In this document: positions 55,092-64,000 of the stretch, in pieces
How the letters are laid out: each line of letters begins with the position of its first letter
Numbering within the stretch: position 1 is the stretch's first letter
Assembly: GCF_947497285.1 (NCBI RefSeq)
Contig: NZ_CANMFT010000005.1
Coordinates: 186,001-250,000, forward strand
Source of the DNA: an uncultured Aliiroseovarius sp.
GTDB lineage: Bacteria; Pseudomonadota; Alphaproteobacteria; Rhodobacterales; Rhodobacteraceae
Direction of reading: 5' to 3'
Length of the DNA: 64,000 nt
Made by a program: the position numbers and the translations under genes
Notes under the pieces: model-generated
Databases searched by the model: none
Told to the model about the DNA's origin: nothing
Seen by the model: only the letters and a program-made list of their open reading frames with translations

Positions 55092-56036
55092 TTGGCAATG
55101 AAGACCAATCAGAGCGACATCTACGCCCGCCCGATGCGCAGGCTGCTTGTCGGCCTTCTGATGGCGAGTCTATTCCTGATGTTTCTGGTCTGGCGCATCG
55201 ACAGTCCTCGGGTCGAACGGTTTCGCGCCAATCTGGTAGACCGCGTGGTGCCAAGTTTCGACTGGGCGCTTGTCCCGGTCACCCGATTGGTTGGAATGGT
55301 CGAAGGTTTTCAGTCCTACCAGCGGATCTATGAACAGAACCAGGAACTGCGTCGCGAATTGCAACAGATGAAAGCGTGGAAAGAAGCGGCGCTTCAGTTG
55401 GAACAGGAAAACGCGCAGCTTCTGAACCTGAACAATGTGCGACTGGATGCGCAGCTGTCTTTTGTCACTGGGGTGGTTCTGGCCGATAGCGGGTCACCCT
55501 TTCGCCAGTCGGTTCTTTTGAACATTGGCGCGCGCGACGGGATCGTTGATGGCTGGGCGACCACCGATGGTCTGGGTCTGGTCGGGCGCATTTCTGGCGT
55601 TGGCCAGCAGACCAGCCGCGTCATCTTGCTGACGGACAGCAACAGCCGCATTCCGATCATGGTGCAACCCTCGGGGCAGACCGCATTGCTGGTCGGCGAT
55701 AACTCGGCCGCGCCGCCGGTCGAGTTTCTGGAGGCGCCCGAGAAGGTGCGCCCCGGTGACCGCGTGGTGTCATCGGGTGATGGGGGCGTGTTTCCGGCAG
55801 GGCTTTTGGTTGGTCATGTCGCGATGGGAACGGATCGCCGTTTGCGGGTCCGGTTGGCCGCCGACTATGAACGGCTGGAGTTCCTGCGCGTGTTGCGCAG
55901 CCATCCGGGCGAAAAGGTTGAAGATGACGGCGCTCTGATCATCTCGACACCTGCTTTGCCGCCGATGCCCCAGCAGGTGTTCGGTGTGGACAACGAAGGC
56001 GGGGACCAGCCGCTGACGGATGGGGATGATCGATGA
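55092..56036 (+). CDS. mreC: rod shape-determining protein MreC
   Basis: A 314-residue bitopic inner membrane protein that scaffolds MreB and PBP2 in the periplasm. The transmembrane segment is LVGLLMASLFLMFLVWRI, followed by a coiled coil (YQRIYEQNQELRRELQQMKAWKEAALQLEQENAQLLNL) and beta domains around FRQSVLLNIGARDGIVDGWATTDGLGLVGRI. The start is TTG at 55092, five bases after GGAGG; an ATG at 55098 is also possible. Confidence 0.94.
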   Translation: MAMKTNQSDIYARPMRRLLVGLLMASLFLMFLVWRIDSPRVERFRANLVDRVVPSFDWALVPVTRLVGMVEGFQSYQRIYEQNQELRRELQQMKAWKEAALQLEQENAQLLNLNNVRLDAQLSFVTGVVLADSGSPFRQSVLLNIGARDGIVDGWATTDGLGLVGRISGVGQQTSRVILLTDSNSRIPIMVQPSGQTALLVGDNSAAPPVEFLEAPEKVRPGDRVVSSGDGGVFPAGLLVGHVAMGTDRRLRVRLAADYERLEFLRVLRSHPGEKVEDDGALIISTPALPPMPQQVFGVDNEGGDQPLTDGDDR

Positions 56037-56572
56037 CAGATCGCCTGACATTGATCCGATGGCTCTTTTGGCTTGTGCTGGTGAGCATTGCCGCGGCGAT
56101 TTTGTTTGCCCGCCTGTTGCCGATTGACCTGACGCCGGGCCGTTTGCCAGGCCCGGACCTTTTGTTGGCGATCTGCTTTGCCTGGGTGCTGCGCCGCCCG
56201 GATTACGTGCCGGTTATGTTGGTGGCTGTGCTATTCTTTCTCATGGACATGCTGTTTCAACGGGTTCCGGGGGTTTGGTCCTTGATGGTGGTTGCAGGGG
56301 TCGAGTTTCTGCGCCGTCGTGAAACCAGCCTGCGCGAGCAGCCTTTTCTGGTGGAATGGGGTATGGTGGTGGCCACCATGTTTGCGATGTTGGTGGCGCA
56401 ACGCCTGTTGCTGGTCGTGTTCTTCGTGGATCAGGTGCCATTTGGGCGGGCGCTTATGCAGTTTTTGTCAACGGCAATGGCTTATCCGCTGATTGTATTC
56501 GTGTCGGTCTATGTCTTGGGCGTTGTCAAATTGCAGCCGGGGGATGACCCGATTGCGAGGCGGGCCGCATGA
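56033..56572 (+). CDS. mreD: rod shape-determining protein MreD
   Basis: A 179-residue polytopic protein with five or six hydrophobic helices and few charged residues. Sequence conservation is low in this family, so the call rests partly on its place between mreC (ATGA overlap) and mrdA, in the constant mre order. PGRLPGPDLLLAICFAWVLRRPDYVP resembles known alphaproteobacterial MreD N-terminal loops. Confidence 0.88.
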   Translation: MTDRLTLIRWLFWLVLVSIAAAILFARLLPIDLTPGRLPGPDLLLAICFAWVLRRPDYVPVMLVAVLFFLMDMLFQRVPGVWSLMVVAGVEFLRRRETSLREQPFLVEWGMVVATMFAMLVAQRLLLVVFFVDQVPFGRALMQFLSTAMAYPLIVFVSVYVLGVVKLQPGDDPIARRAA

Positions 56573-58524
56573 AGCGATCGCCAGCTGATACAGAGAAAAG
56601 TGCGCGCGTCATTACCCGGCGGGGCTTGGTTCTTGGGGCCTTGCAGGTGTCGTTTGCCGCCCTTTTGGTGGGGCGCATGCGGTTCATGCAGGTTGACCAA
56701 ACCGAGGAATACCGAACGCTCGCCGAAGAAAACCGGATCAAGTTTCAGCTGATCCCACCCGCGCGTGGGCTGATCCATGACCGCAATGGCAAATTGATTG
56801 CGGGCAACGAACAAAATTACCGCATTGTCATGGTGCGCGAGGACGCAGGCGACCCGAAAAAGGTGCTGAACACGCTGCGCAAGATCATTTGGATTGACGA
56901 CGCCGACATTCGCCGCGCCCTTGACGAAATGAGCCGGCGCAGTTCGTTCGTTCCGGTGACCGTGGCCGATCGTGTCGATTGGGCCGATGTGGCTGAGGTC
57001 GCTGTGAATGCCCCCGTGCTGCCCGGCGTCACGCCCGAGGTCGGGCTGTCGCGCATCTATCCGCGCGCATCGGATTTTGCCCATGTGGTGGGCTATGTTG
57101 GCCCGGTATCGGACTATGACCTTGGCCGGCTGGAGGACCCAGACCCCCTGTTGCAGATCCCGCGCTTTCAAATTGGCAAAAGCGGTGTCGAAGCCAAGCT
57201 GGAGCTTGATTTGCGTGGATCAGCCGGCACCCGCGAGGTTGAGGTCAACGCCGTCGGGCGCGAAATGCGCGAACTGGGGCGCGAGGAAGGCAAGGCGGGC
57301 GACAACATCCAGTTGACGGTCGATGCTGACCTTCAGGCCTATGTTCAGGCGCGTATGGCGGGTGAAAGCTCTGCCGCAGTGGTGCTGGACACGCAGACAG
57401 GCGATATCCTAGCCATCGGCTCGGCCCCGTCTTTCGACCCGAACAAGTTTGTGCGTGGCATATCCAGCGCCGATTACAAATCGCTGTTGGAAGACCCCTA
57501 TCGCCCGCTGGCGGCCAAGACAGCGCAAGGCACCTATCCCCCCGGATCGACCTTCAAGATGGTTACCGCGCTGGCTGCGCTGGAAGAAGGCGTGATCAGA
57601 CCCGGTGAAATTGTCAAATGCAACGGCCATGTCGAGGTGCATTCACGCAGGTTCCACTGTTGGAAGCGGGCCGGTCACGGCAAGGTCGATCTGGTGAAAA
57701 GTCTGCGCGAAAGCTGCGATATCTATTACTACGAAATCGCCCAACGGGTCGGGATCGAAAAGATTGCCGCGATGGCCCGGCGTCTGGGGCTTGGACATCG
57801 TCATGATTTGCCCCTGTCGGCCGTCGCGCAGGGTCTGGTTCCGACGAAAGCATGGAAACTGGAAGCACGCGGGGCAGAATGGGTTATCGGCGACAGTCTG
57901 AATGCGGGAATTGGACAAGGCTTCGTTCTTGCCTCGCCACTGCAACTGGCGGTGATGACGGCGCGCATTTCGACCGGGAAAGCCATTTCGCCACGTTTGG
58001 TGCGCGCGATCAACGGTGTTGAGCAACCGGTGCTTGACGACGGTCAGATGGAGATCAACGCAGAGAATTTGGCGCTTGTGCGGCAGGGGATGTACGAGGT
58101 CGTGAACGCGCGCCGTGGCACCGGCGGCCGCTCGAAGGTCGTGGCGGACGGGTTGCGCATGGCGGGCAAAACCGGCACCAGCCAAGTGCGCAATATCACC
58201 AAGGCCGAACGGGCACGCGGCGTCTTTCGCAACGAAGACCTTCCCTGGAACCGCCGCGATCACGCGCTGTTTGTCTGCTATGCACCGACCGAAACGTCGC
58301 GCTATGCCGTGTCAGTGGTGGTGGAACATGGAGGCGGTGGCTCGACCGCAGCTGCCCCCATTGCGCGCGATATCCTTTTGCAAGCGGTCTATGGCGGACA
58401 ACCACCACTAGAGGCGTATCCTTCAAGCCAACGCGGCACGATCCGGTCGCGCCAGCGCGAAATCGAGGAACTGCTGAGCCGCCCACCGGCCGAACGGTTT
58501 GTGGATGAAAGCAACCGCGCATGA
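56569..58524 (+). CDS. mrdA: penicillin-binding protein 2 (transpeptidase for elongation)
   Basis: A 651-residue class B PBP. A membrane anchor (RGLVLGALQVSFAALLVG) is followed by the dimerisation domain and then the transpeptidase: active Ser327 in YPPGSTFKMVTALAALEEG, SCDIYYYE as the SxN-type motif, and AGKTGTSQV as KTG. It cross-links the cell wall during elongation as the RodA partner. It overlaps mreD and rodA by four bases each. Confidence 0.96.
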   Translation: MKRSPADTEKSARVITRRGLVLGALQVSFAALLVGRMRFMQVDQTEEYRTLAEENRIKFQLIPPARGLIHDRNGKLIAGNEQNYRIVMVREDAGDPKKVLNTLRKIIWIDDADIRRALDEMSRRSSFVPVTVADRVDWADVAEVAVNAPVLPGVTPEVGLSRIYPRASDFAHVVGYVGPVSDYDLGRLEDPDPLLQIPRFQIGKSGVEAKLELDLRGSAGTREVEVNAVGREMRELGREEGKAGDNIQLTVDADLQAYVQARMAGESSAAVVLDTQTGDILAIGSAPSFDPNKFVRGISSADYKSLLEDPYRPLAAKTAQGTYPPGSTFKMVTALAALEEGVIRPGEIVKCNGHVEVHSRRFHCWKRAGHGKVDLVKSLRESCDIYYYEIAQRVGIEKIAAMARRLGLGHRHDLPLSAVAQGLVPTKAWKLEARGAEWVIGDSLNAGIGQGFVLASPLQLAVMTARISTGKAISPRLVRAINGVEQPVLDDGQMEINAENLALVRQGMYEVVNARRGTGGRSKVVADGLRMAGKTGTSQVRNITKAERARGVFRNEDLPWNRRDHALFVCYAPTETSRYAVSVVVEHGGGGSTAAAPIARDILLQAVYGGQPPLEAYPSSQRGTIRSRQREIEELLSRPPAERFVDESNRA

Positions 58525-59669
58525 GCTTTCTGGAATACAACGTAAAATACGTGCCCTCGGGTTTACGCAAAGTGCTCCATATCAACTGGTTTTTAGTGCT
58601 GCTGTTGTCGGCTGTGGCCGGGGTGGGGTTCTTGATGCTCTATTCGGTTGCTGGCGGCAGCATGGAGCCTTGGGCCGCCGCCCAGATGAAGCGATTTGCG
58701 CTGGGGATGGGGCTGATGTTCGCCATTGCGATGGTGCCGATCTGGTTTTGGCGCAATATGGCGGGTCTTGGCTATATCATCTCGATCCTGCTGCTGGTTC
58801 TGGTCGAATTCATTGGCTCGACCGGGATGGGTGCGCAGCGGTGGATCGACCTTGGATTTATTCGGCTTCAACCCTCTGAACTGACCAAGATCACCTTGGT
58901 GATGATCTTGGCGGCCTATTACGACTGGTTGGACGTGAAGAAGGTGTCGCGCCCGTTCTGGGTTCTGGTGCCGATCATCCTGATCCTTCTGCCAACTGCG
59001 CTGGTCTTGAAACAACCTGATCTTGGCACCTCGATCCTGCTGATCGCTGGCGGTGGGGCAATGATGTTCTTGGCTGGCGTCAGCCTTTGGTATTTCGGCG
59101 CGGTGGTGGCCTCGGGTGTGGGGCTTGTGACCTCGGTCTTCATGTCGCGTGGCACAGATTGGCAGTTGCTCAAGAATTACCAATACCGGCGCATTGATAC
59201 GTTCCTTGATCCGGCGTCTGATCCGCTTGGCGCGGGCTATCACATCACCCAGTCCAAGATTGCGCTTGGGTCGGGCGGCTGGACGGGGCGCGGGTTCATG
59301 CAAGGCACGCAGTCGCGGCTGAACTTCCTTCCCGAGAAACACACGGACTTCATTTTCACCACCTTGGCCGAGGAATTTGGCTTTCTGGGGGGCGCGTCCC
59401 TTTTGGCGCTGTATGTGCTGATCATCGCCTTCTGTGTGGCGGCTGCGTTTCAGAACAAGGACCGCTTCAGTTCGCTTTTGATCCTTGGCGTCGCGGTCAC
59501 GTTCTTTCTTTTCTTCGCTGTGAACATGTCGATGGTCATGGGGCTTGCCCCGGTGGTGGGCGTGCCGCTGCCTATGGTCAGCTATGGGGGCTCTGCGATG
59601 TTGGTTCTTTTGGTCGGCTTCGGACTGGTTCAAAGCGCCCATGTGCACAGGGCAAGGCAGAAGAGATGA
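58521..59669 (+). CDS. mrdB: peptidoglycan glycosyltransferase RodA
   Basis: A 382-residue SEDS-family polymerase with about ten transmembrane helices, PBP2's partner. FLMLYSVAGGSMEPWAAAQMKRF, RWIDLGFIRLQPSELTKITLVMILAAYYD, LKQPDLGTSILLIAGGGAMMFLAG and QSRLNFLPEKHTDFIFTTLAEEFGFLGG are the SEDS signature loops. The Asp of HTDFIFT is the conserved acidic catalytic region. Confidence 0.96.
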   Translation: MSFLEYNVKYVPSGLRKVLHINWFLVLLLSAVAGVGFLMLYSVAGGSMEPWAAAQMKRFALGMGLMFAIAMVPIWFWRNMAGLGYIISILLLVLVEFIGSTGMGAQRWIDLGFIRLQPSELTKITLVMILAAYYDWLDVKKVSRPFWVLVPIILILLPTALVLKQPDLGTSILLIAGGGAMMFLAGVSLWYFGAVVASGVGLVTSVFMSRGTDWQLLKNYQYRRIDTFLDPASDPLGAGYHITQSKIALGSGGWTGRGFMQGTQSRLNFLPEKHTDFIFTTLAEEFGFLGGASLLALYVLIIAFCVAAAFQNKDRFSSLLILGVAVTFFLFFAVNMSMVMGLAPVVGVPLPMVSYGGSAMLVLLVGFGLVQSAHVHRARQKR

Positions 59670-60598
59670 GCATCAATATCCTCTACGCGGGAAACCCAAG
59701 CCGTTGGTCGATCTACCAAGCTGAACTGCGCGCTTCATTGGCCGAAGCAGGCGTCACAGCAACGCTGTCCTGCGATCTGCCTGCAGCGGAGGTGGACTAT
59801 ATCGTTTATGCGCCAAACGGCCCACTTCAGGACTTTTCGCCGTTCACACGCGCAAAGGCGGTCTTGGGGCTTTGGGCGGGGGCGGAAAAGGTCATCGCCA
59901 ACCAAACCCTGACCCAGCCCTATACGCGGATGGTTGATCGCGGTTTATCCGAAGGCATGACCGAATGGGTCGTGGGGCATGTTCTGCGCCATCACCTTGG
60001 TATGGATGCCGACATCACACGAACCAAGCCCAGTTGGGGCCGTGCGGCGCCACCTCTGGCGCGTGACCGCAGGGTCGGCATTCTTGGGCTGGGCGTGCTG
60101 GGAACGGCCTGCGCCCAAGCCCTGGCAGCGCTGAACTTTCAGGTCATGGGCTGGAGCCGTCGTGCGAAAGAGATCGAGGGGATTTGCTGCCATCACGCAG
60201 ACGCGGGTTTGCAAGACGTTCTGGCGCAGTCAGAGATCCTTGTTCTGCTGCTGCCTGACACATCTGCGACAGAAAATCTGCTGAATGGTGAACGTCTGGC
60301 GGCGCTTCCGCGCGGGGCCGTGATCATCAATCCGGGCCGGGGGCCGCTGATTGATGATCAAGCCCTGTTGGCCGCGCTGGACGAAGGGCATATCGCGCAC
60401 GCCACGCTGGACGTGTTCCGGGTTGAACCGTTGCCTGACGACCACCCGTATTGGGCGCATCCAAGGGTGACGGTGACCCCGCATATCGCGTCAGACACGC
60501 GGCCAGTGTCGGCGGCGCGCGTCGTGGTCGAAAACATTCGCCGGAGTGAGGCGGGCGAACCGCTGTTGCATCTGGTCGATCGCAAGGCCGGATATTGA
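59666..60598 (+). CDS. ghrA: glyoxylate/hydroxypyruvate reductase A-like 2-hydroxyacid dehydrogenase
   Basis: A 310-residue NAD(P)H-dependent dehydrogenase. GILGLGVLGTACAQALAALNFQVMGWSRR is the Rossmann loop, AVIINPGRGPLIDDQALLAALDEGHIAHATLDVFRVEPLPDDHPYWAHPRVTVTPHIAS contains the catalytic Arg, Glu and His. GhrA reduces glyoxylate and hydroxypyruvate. It overlaps rodA by four bases, so it is part of the rod operon although its function is unrelated. Confidence 0.9.
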   Translation: MSINILYAGNPSRWSIYQAELRASLAEAGVTATLSCDLPAAEVDYIVYAPNGPLQDFSPFTRAKAVLGLWAGAEKVIANQTLTQPYTRMVDRGLSEGMTEWVVGHVLRHHLGMDADITRTKPSWGRAAPPLARDRRVGILGLGVLGTACAQALAALNFQVMGWSRRAKEIEGICCHHADAGLQDVLAQSEILVLLLPDTSATENLLNGERLAALPRGAVIINPGRGPLIDDQALLAALDEGHIAHATLDVFRVEPLPDDHPYWAHPRVTVTPHIASDTRPVSAARVVVENIRRSEAGEPLLHLVDRKAGY

Positions 60599-60613
60599 CG
60601 CGGGTCTTTGGGG

Positions 60614-61051
60614 CTAAAGGTCCATCCAGATCGTAACGGGACCGTCATTGACCAGCGACACGTCCATATCCGCACCGAAACGCCCTTGCGCAACTGATAT
60701 CCCATGTCCTCGCAACTGATCGGCGAAATGCTCATACAGCCGAGCGCCCTCGTCCGGATGGGCCGCAGTTGAAAAGCCGGGGCGGTTGCCACGCGACGTG
60801 TCGGCGGCCAAAGTGAACTGGCTGACCACAAGCGCGGCTCCGCCTGTATCGATCAGCGCGCGGTTCATTTTGCCTGCCTCATCCTTGAAGATGCGCAACT
60901 TTGATATCTTGGCAGCCAGCGCGGCGGCATTCCCGTCGCTGTCTCCGTCCATGGCACAGACCAGGATCAACAAGCCGGGACCGATCTTCCCGATGGTATC
61001 TTCGTCAACGCTGACCGAGGCCTTGCTGACTCTTTGGATCACCGCCCTCAT
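60614..61051 (-). CDS. dtd: D-aminoacyl-tRNA deacylase
   Basis: A 145-residue homodimeric proofreading enzyme that removes D-amino acids from t[21 protein letters not shown] is the family start; [21 protein letters not shown] and [12 protein letters not shown] contain the conserved SQFTL and Gly-Pro motifs. It begins within the nitroreductase stop (ATGA), and converges with ghrA with a 15-base gap. Confidence 0.95.
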   Translation of the reverse strand: MRAVIQRVSKASVSVDEDTIGKIGPGLLILVCAMDGDSDGNAAALAAKISKLRIFKDEAGKMNRALIDTGGAALVVSQFTLAADTSRGNRPGFSTAAHPDEGARLYEHFADQLRGHGISVAQGRFGADMDVSLVNDGPVTIWMDL

Positions 61052-61731
61052 AGCGAGACCTTCGATCCGTGCCAGCGGACCCATTCGTCAAGCGGGGCGC
61101 GGTCGGTGCGAAAGGCGTTGGCGGGGTGGGTGTCATCTGCAAATCCAAACGAGATCCCGCACAGGATCACGCGGTCTGCCGGCAGCTTGAACCAGTCGCG
61201 CAGGAACGGCGCGAAAGCCGCGACCGCGGCTTGCGGAATGGACGCAACCCCCAAGGCTGTCGCGGCCAGTGTGAAGCCGGTCAAGAAGCCTCCGCAGTCA
61301 AGATAGGCATAGGCACCTAGTTCAGCCGGGGCAGTGACCAGCGCCATATGAGGCGCGCCGAAGAATTGGAAGTTTTCCAGCATTTGTCGGGCCGAGGCCT
61401 GACGGTCGCCGCGCTCTATGCCGACGCTGTCGTAAAGCTGCAACCCACAGGTCTTGCGCCGGGCTTGGTAAGGGCCGGTGTAGGCGCTGGGCCACTTAAC
61501 ATCCGGTGTCTGTGCGACCCGGGTCGCGTGGTCGTGAAGCGCAAGGCGCAGGCGGTCGGTTTCGTCACCGCAGGTCACATCAACCTGCCAAGGTTGCGCG
61601 TTGCACCAGCTGGGCACCTTTTGCGCGGCCAGCAGGATTTTTTCGATCACGCCATCTGGCAGCGGATCAGGCTTGAACGCGCGACACGAATGGCGAGCGC
61701 TCAAAAGCGCGTTGAACTCATCGAACTGCAT
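61048..61731 (-). CDS. nitroreductase family flavoprotein
   Basis: A 227-residue FMN oxidoreductase of the nitroreductase fold. [43 protein letters not shown] is the typical N-terminal FMN segment, and [27 protein letters not shown] is the central helix region. Substrates could be quinones, nitroaromatics or others. It is coupled to dtd. Confidence 0.88.
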   Translation of the reverse strand: MQFDEFNALLSARHSCRAFKPDPLPDGVIEKILLAAQKVPSWCNAQPWQVDVTCGDETDRLRLALHDHATRVAQTPDVKWPSAYTGPYQARRKTCGLQLYDSVGIERGDRQASARQMLENFQFFGAPHMALVTAPAELGAYAYLDCGGFLTGFTLAATALGVASIPQAAVAAFAPFLRDWFKLPADRVILCGISFGFADDTHPANAFRTDRAPLDEWVRWHGSKVSL

Positions 61732-61740
61732 CGGATCCCC

Positions 61741-62859
61741 TTATTGGCTTTGCGCTGACAAATAGCCGATCACACCCGCCGCGATCAGCCCCAAAATCAC
61801 GGCGAACGCGATTTTCCATGCCGAGAATGGGCGTTCACCCTGCACGCGACCGTTCTGCCCGTTGACGACAAACCGATAGGTTTTTCCGCGGTATTTGTAG
61901 GCCGCAAGCCAAACCGGCAGCAAAATGTGCTTGAAGGTCACATCTGTCATGGTCGTGTCCATCGCGCTGACGCGCTGTCGGTCCCCGCCAATGTCGAACT
62001 TTACATCGCGCAGAATGACCCGGTTCATCAGGTCGCGCGCTTCGCTAAAGCCGTCTTCCAGATCGACCGTATAGCCTTCGGCGCGGAAACCAGCCAGATA
62101 TTCGGGACGGTAGGGTTCCAGCCGGGACAAATCCCAAGGTTCAAGCGCGTCGGTATAGGATTTCGGCAAGCCCCGCGAGGCCAGCACAAGCGTGTCGTCA
62201 AAGAACCGTGCTACCTGCCCGGACACGGATTGCCAACGCACATGCTGTGTGCGACGCGTCGTTCGTTCGCCGTTGACCACGACGGTGCGTTCGCGTTCAT
62301 GCACGGTGCCGCGTTGGCCGGAATACTGCGTTTTGGTGTCGGCGTCGAAGGTCCAGTAGGGCACATATATGCCGGTCATCTTGCGCCCCTTGCGGGCATA
62401 GTTGCGCAAACCGTTCGGGGCGAACCAAAGCCGCCCCAGCCAATCTGTCATGGCTTTGCGCGCATCGGTTTCCTCGATCTCGAACGGGGCAAGACCCTTG
62501 GGTTTGATCTGCCGGTGCCGCCCGGTGTCCGTGACGATGGGCGTTGCGCAAAACGGACATTCTGCAGCGTGTGTACTGTCGTCAAATTCGGTCTGCGCGG
62601 CACAGTTCGGGCAAATGACAACCCGTGTCTCTTCGATCTCGGTGTCGGGAAGTTGAGCGTTCAATGCGCGCTTGAAGTCGAGTTCCCGAATGGCAGGCGG
62701 CGCCATTGATCGGTCGTCAATAGGCTTGTGGAACCCGCAATGATCACAGGTCAGTTGGTTGTGTTCAGGATCGAAGCGCAGGTCCGCTCCGCACTGATCA
62801 CAGGGAAACCGGTGCTGTTCAAGCGGCGTGGTCTGGGTGTCTTCACGCGGGAAAGCCAT
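61741..62859 (-). CDS. zinc-ribbon (TFIIB-like) protein with C-terminal membrane anchor
   Basis: A 372-residue protein with four C-x2-C pairs in the first 105 residues (20/23, 38/41, 83/86, 101/104), which form two zinc ribbons of the TFIIB type. The middle (KMTGIYVPYWTFDADTKTQYSGQRGTVH) is uncharacterised and largely beta, and one transmembrane helix (about 348-366) ends the protein. It resembles YdjG of Bacillus subtilis in layout, and the neighbouring SPFH gene resembles YdjI. This is inference from layout; no function is proven. Confidence 0.75.
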   Translation of the reverse strand: MAFPREDTQTTPLEQHRFPCDQCGADLRFDPEHNQLTCDHCGFHKPIDDRSMAPPAIRELDFKRALNAQLPDTEIEETRVVICPNCAAQTEFDDSTHAAECPFCATPIVTDTGRHRQIKPKGLAPFEIEETDARKAMTDWLGRLWFAPNGLRNYARKGRKMTGIYVPYWTFDADTKTQYSGQRGTVHERERTVVVNGERTTRRTQHVRWQSVSGQVARFFDDTLVLASRGLPKSYTDALEPWDLSRLEPYRPEYLAGFRAEGYTVDLEDGFSEARDLMNRVILRDVKFDIGGDRQRVSAMDTTMTDVTFKHILLPVWLAAYKYRGKTYRFVVNGQNGRVQGERPFSAWKIAFAVILGLIAAGVIGYLSAQSQ

Positions 62860-62929
62860 CAGAGAAGCCTCGTGCAGTCAGGCAGTGGCGCAGGGGCAAT
62901 CAAGGCTGCCCCTGTCCAATCACTGCGGG

Positions 62930-64000
62930 TCAAGCGCCGGGCGGCGGCGGTGGCAGGATAGTGAACAGCTGGGCAAGTTCGGCAATGTCGCCTGCGCGTT
63001 TCCAGCCGTCCTGACCCGGGGTCCAGACATGGCTGTCGCGCGCCAGATCGCCCGAAGCAGCCATGCGCCCAAGCGTCGCTTTTGAATACGGCCCTTCGGT
63101 TTTGCCGTTCGCGGCGATGTGCCAGACATGTTCGACCGGCGGCGGCGGTGGCGTATGCGACGCACCCGCGGCTTGCGGCGCGGCACCCCATGGTCCGGCT
63201 TGAGCCATCTGGCCCGCCATCGCCATGCCCATGCCCATTCCAAGTCCGGCCCCCATGCCCCCCCCACCGTTGGGATTTTGTGCAGCGGCTGTCATGGCCT
63301 CGGCGGCGGAATACTGCGTGAACGCCCCCAGATCGCCTGCGATGCCCATCGACGTGCGCTTGTCCAGCGCGGCTTCGACCGCCGGCGGGAGCGAGATGTT
63401 TTCGATGTAGAATTCAGGGATTGTCAGCCCATATTCGGCGACAATGCCAGATATCTCGGTGGCAATCAGCTTGCCCAGATCGGCGGTGTTCGCGGCCATA
63501 TCCAGAACCGGGATGCCAGCGCCTGCAATCACGCGACTGAAGGCCTGCACAATGATGTTGCGGATCTGATAGCTGATCTCGTCCATCGTGAACTCGCCAT
63601 CTGTGCCGACGATTTCGACAAGGAACCGGGCCGGGTCCGAAATGCGCACGCTATAGGTGCCAAAGGCGCGGATGCGCGTCGGGCCAAACTCGGGATCGCG
63701 CAGCATGATCGGGTTCTTGGTGCCCCATTTCAGGTCATTGAACCGGGTGGTGTTGACGAAATAGATCTCGGATTTGAATGGCGACTTGAACCCATGATCC
63801 CAGTGGTTGATCGTGGTCAGGATCGGCATGTTGTTGGTTTCCAACATGTAAAGACCGGGTGTGAACACATCGGCCAGCTGGCCTTCGTGGACGAAAACAG
63901 CAGACTGGCCTTCGCGCACGGTCAGCTTGGCGCCGTATTTGATCTCGTGATCTTCGCGTTCGAAACGCCAGACCATGGTGTCGCGGGTGTCGTCGACCCA
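62930..64000 (-). CDS. SPFH domain/GYF_2 protein, YdjI-like (5' end beyond the window)
   Basis: The frame stays open to the window edge and reads VDDTRDTMVWRFEREDHEIKYGAKL, matching the N-terminal region of the YdjI-type SPFH proteins, so the start is outside. The SPFH (band 7) domain runs to about residue 210 of the visible part. A Met/Gly-rich spacer follows (GGGGMGAGLGMGMGMAMAG), then a C-terminal GYF_2 domain (VWHIAANGKTEGPYSKATLGRMAASGDLARDSHVWTPGQDGWKRAGDI). YdjI-type proteins are linked to membrane stress with zinc-ribbon partners; the role here is inferred. Confidence 0.85.
   Translation of the reverse strand, partial: WVDDTRDTMVWRFEREDHEIKYGAKLTVREGQSAVFVHEGQLADVFTPGLYMLETNNMPILTTINHWDHGFKSPFKSEIYFVNTTRFNDLKWGTKNPIMLRDPEFGPTRIRAFGTYSVRISDPARFLVEIVGTDGEFTMDEISYQIRNIIVQAFSRVIAGAGIPVLDMAANTADLGKLIATEISGIVAEYGLTIPEFYIENISLPPAVEAALDKRTSMGIAGDLGAFTQYSAAEAMTAAAQNPNGGGGMGAGLGMGMGMAMAGQMAQAGPWGAAPQAAGASHTPPPPPVEHVWHIAANGKTEGPYSKATLGRMAASGDLARDSHVWTPGQDGWKRAGDIAELAQLFTILPPPPPGA

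Overview
The window looks like an ordinary chromosomal segment of an alphaproteobacterium, most likely a Rhodobacterales/Roseobacter-type organism. The evidence is the GC-rich sequence with dense four-base stop/start overlaps, the short HisG plus HisZ pair, alphaproteobacterial versions of GlnD, LpoA and MreBCD/RodA, an N,N-dimethylglycine-type demethylase, and the CtlX-arginase-ornithine cyclodeaminase set. I see no insertion sequence, prophage, integrase or CRISPR array. About 90 percent of the DNA is coding. All identifications rest on reading motifs; no search was run.

Layout. 1-8.4 kb: a VOC protein, dnaE, slyX, then the overlapping run hisS-hisZ-hisG, and a three-cluster CDGSH protein. 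8.5-20.6 kb: trpS, a rhomboid-fold protein lacking the catalytic residues, and a cell-envelope/nitrogen block on the minus strand (lpoA-like lipoprotein, glnD, murJ). Divergent from it run rsmI-yraN-gshB-esterase, which converge on comM. 20.7-28 kb: cobU with an alpha-ribazole-type phosphatase, a ChaN-like protein, coaBC-dut, a membrane-anchored ThiF/MoeB-type E1 coupled to a GNAT acetyltransferase, and an M3 peptidase. 28-36 kb: a CDF metal exporter, an SH3 protein paired with a capsule-synthesis-like protein, a D-2-hydroxyacid dehydrogenase, a HELVH lipoprotein, a dimethylglycine dehydrogenase-type enzyme with a clear terminator, a GFA-family zinc protein, tRNA-Ala(CGC) and a TrxC-like thioredoxin.

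36-44.5 kb is a nitrogen and one-carbon block. A divergent Lrp/AsnC regulator faces ctlX-arginase-ocd, which would take arginine and citrulline toward ornithine and proline. The gcvT-gcvH-gcvP operon lies in the opposite direction behind a tandem glycine riboswitch with a recognisable promoter. The demethylase at 32-35 kb would feed methylene-tetrahydrofolate and sarcosine/glycine into the same one-carbon economy.

44.5-64 kb: a gamma-glutamylcyclotransferase-like protein, gltX, a small zincin, a DUF1801 protein, a Tat-exported metallo-beta-lactamase-fold protein, nadE, an exported protein of 18-19 MORN repeats, and leuA. LeuA sits behind a leucine-rich leader peptide (leuL) that seems to start at the transcription start. 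The rod-shape operon mreB-mreC-mreD-mrdA-rodA follows, with a hydroxypyruvate-reductase-like gene coupled to its end. Then come dtd and a nitroreductase, and finally an SPFH/GYF_2 protein (cut by the window edge) with a zinc-ribbon membrane protein, a pair resembling YdjI/YdjG of Bacillus.

I do not see a wholly unknown multi-gene defence or mobile system. The points most worth following are the leuA leader, the inactive rhomboid, the exported MORN protein, the anchored E1-GNAT pair, the SPFH-zinc ribbon pair and the riboswitch expression platform.
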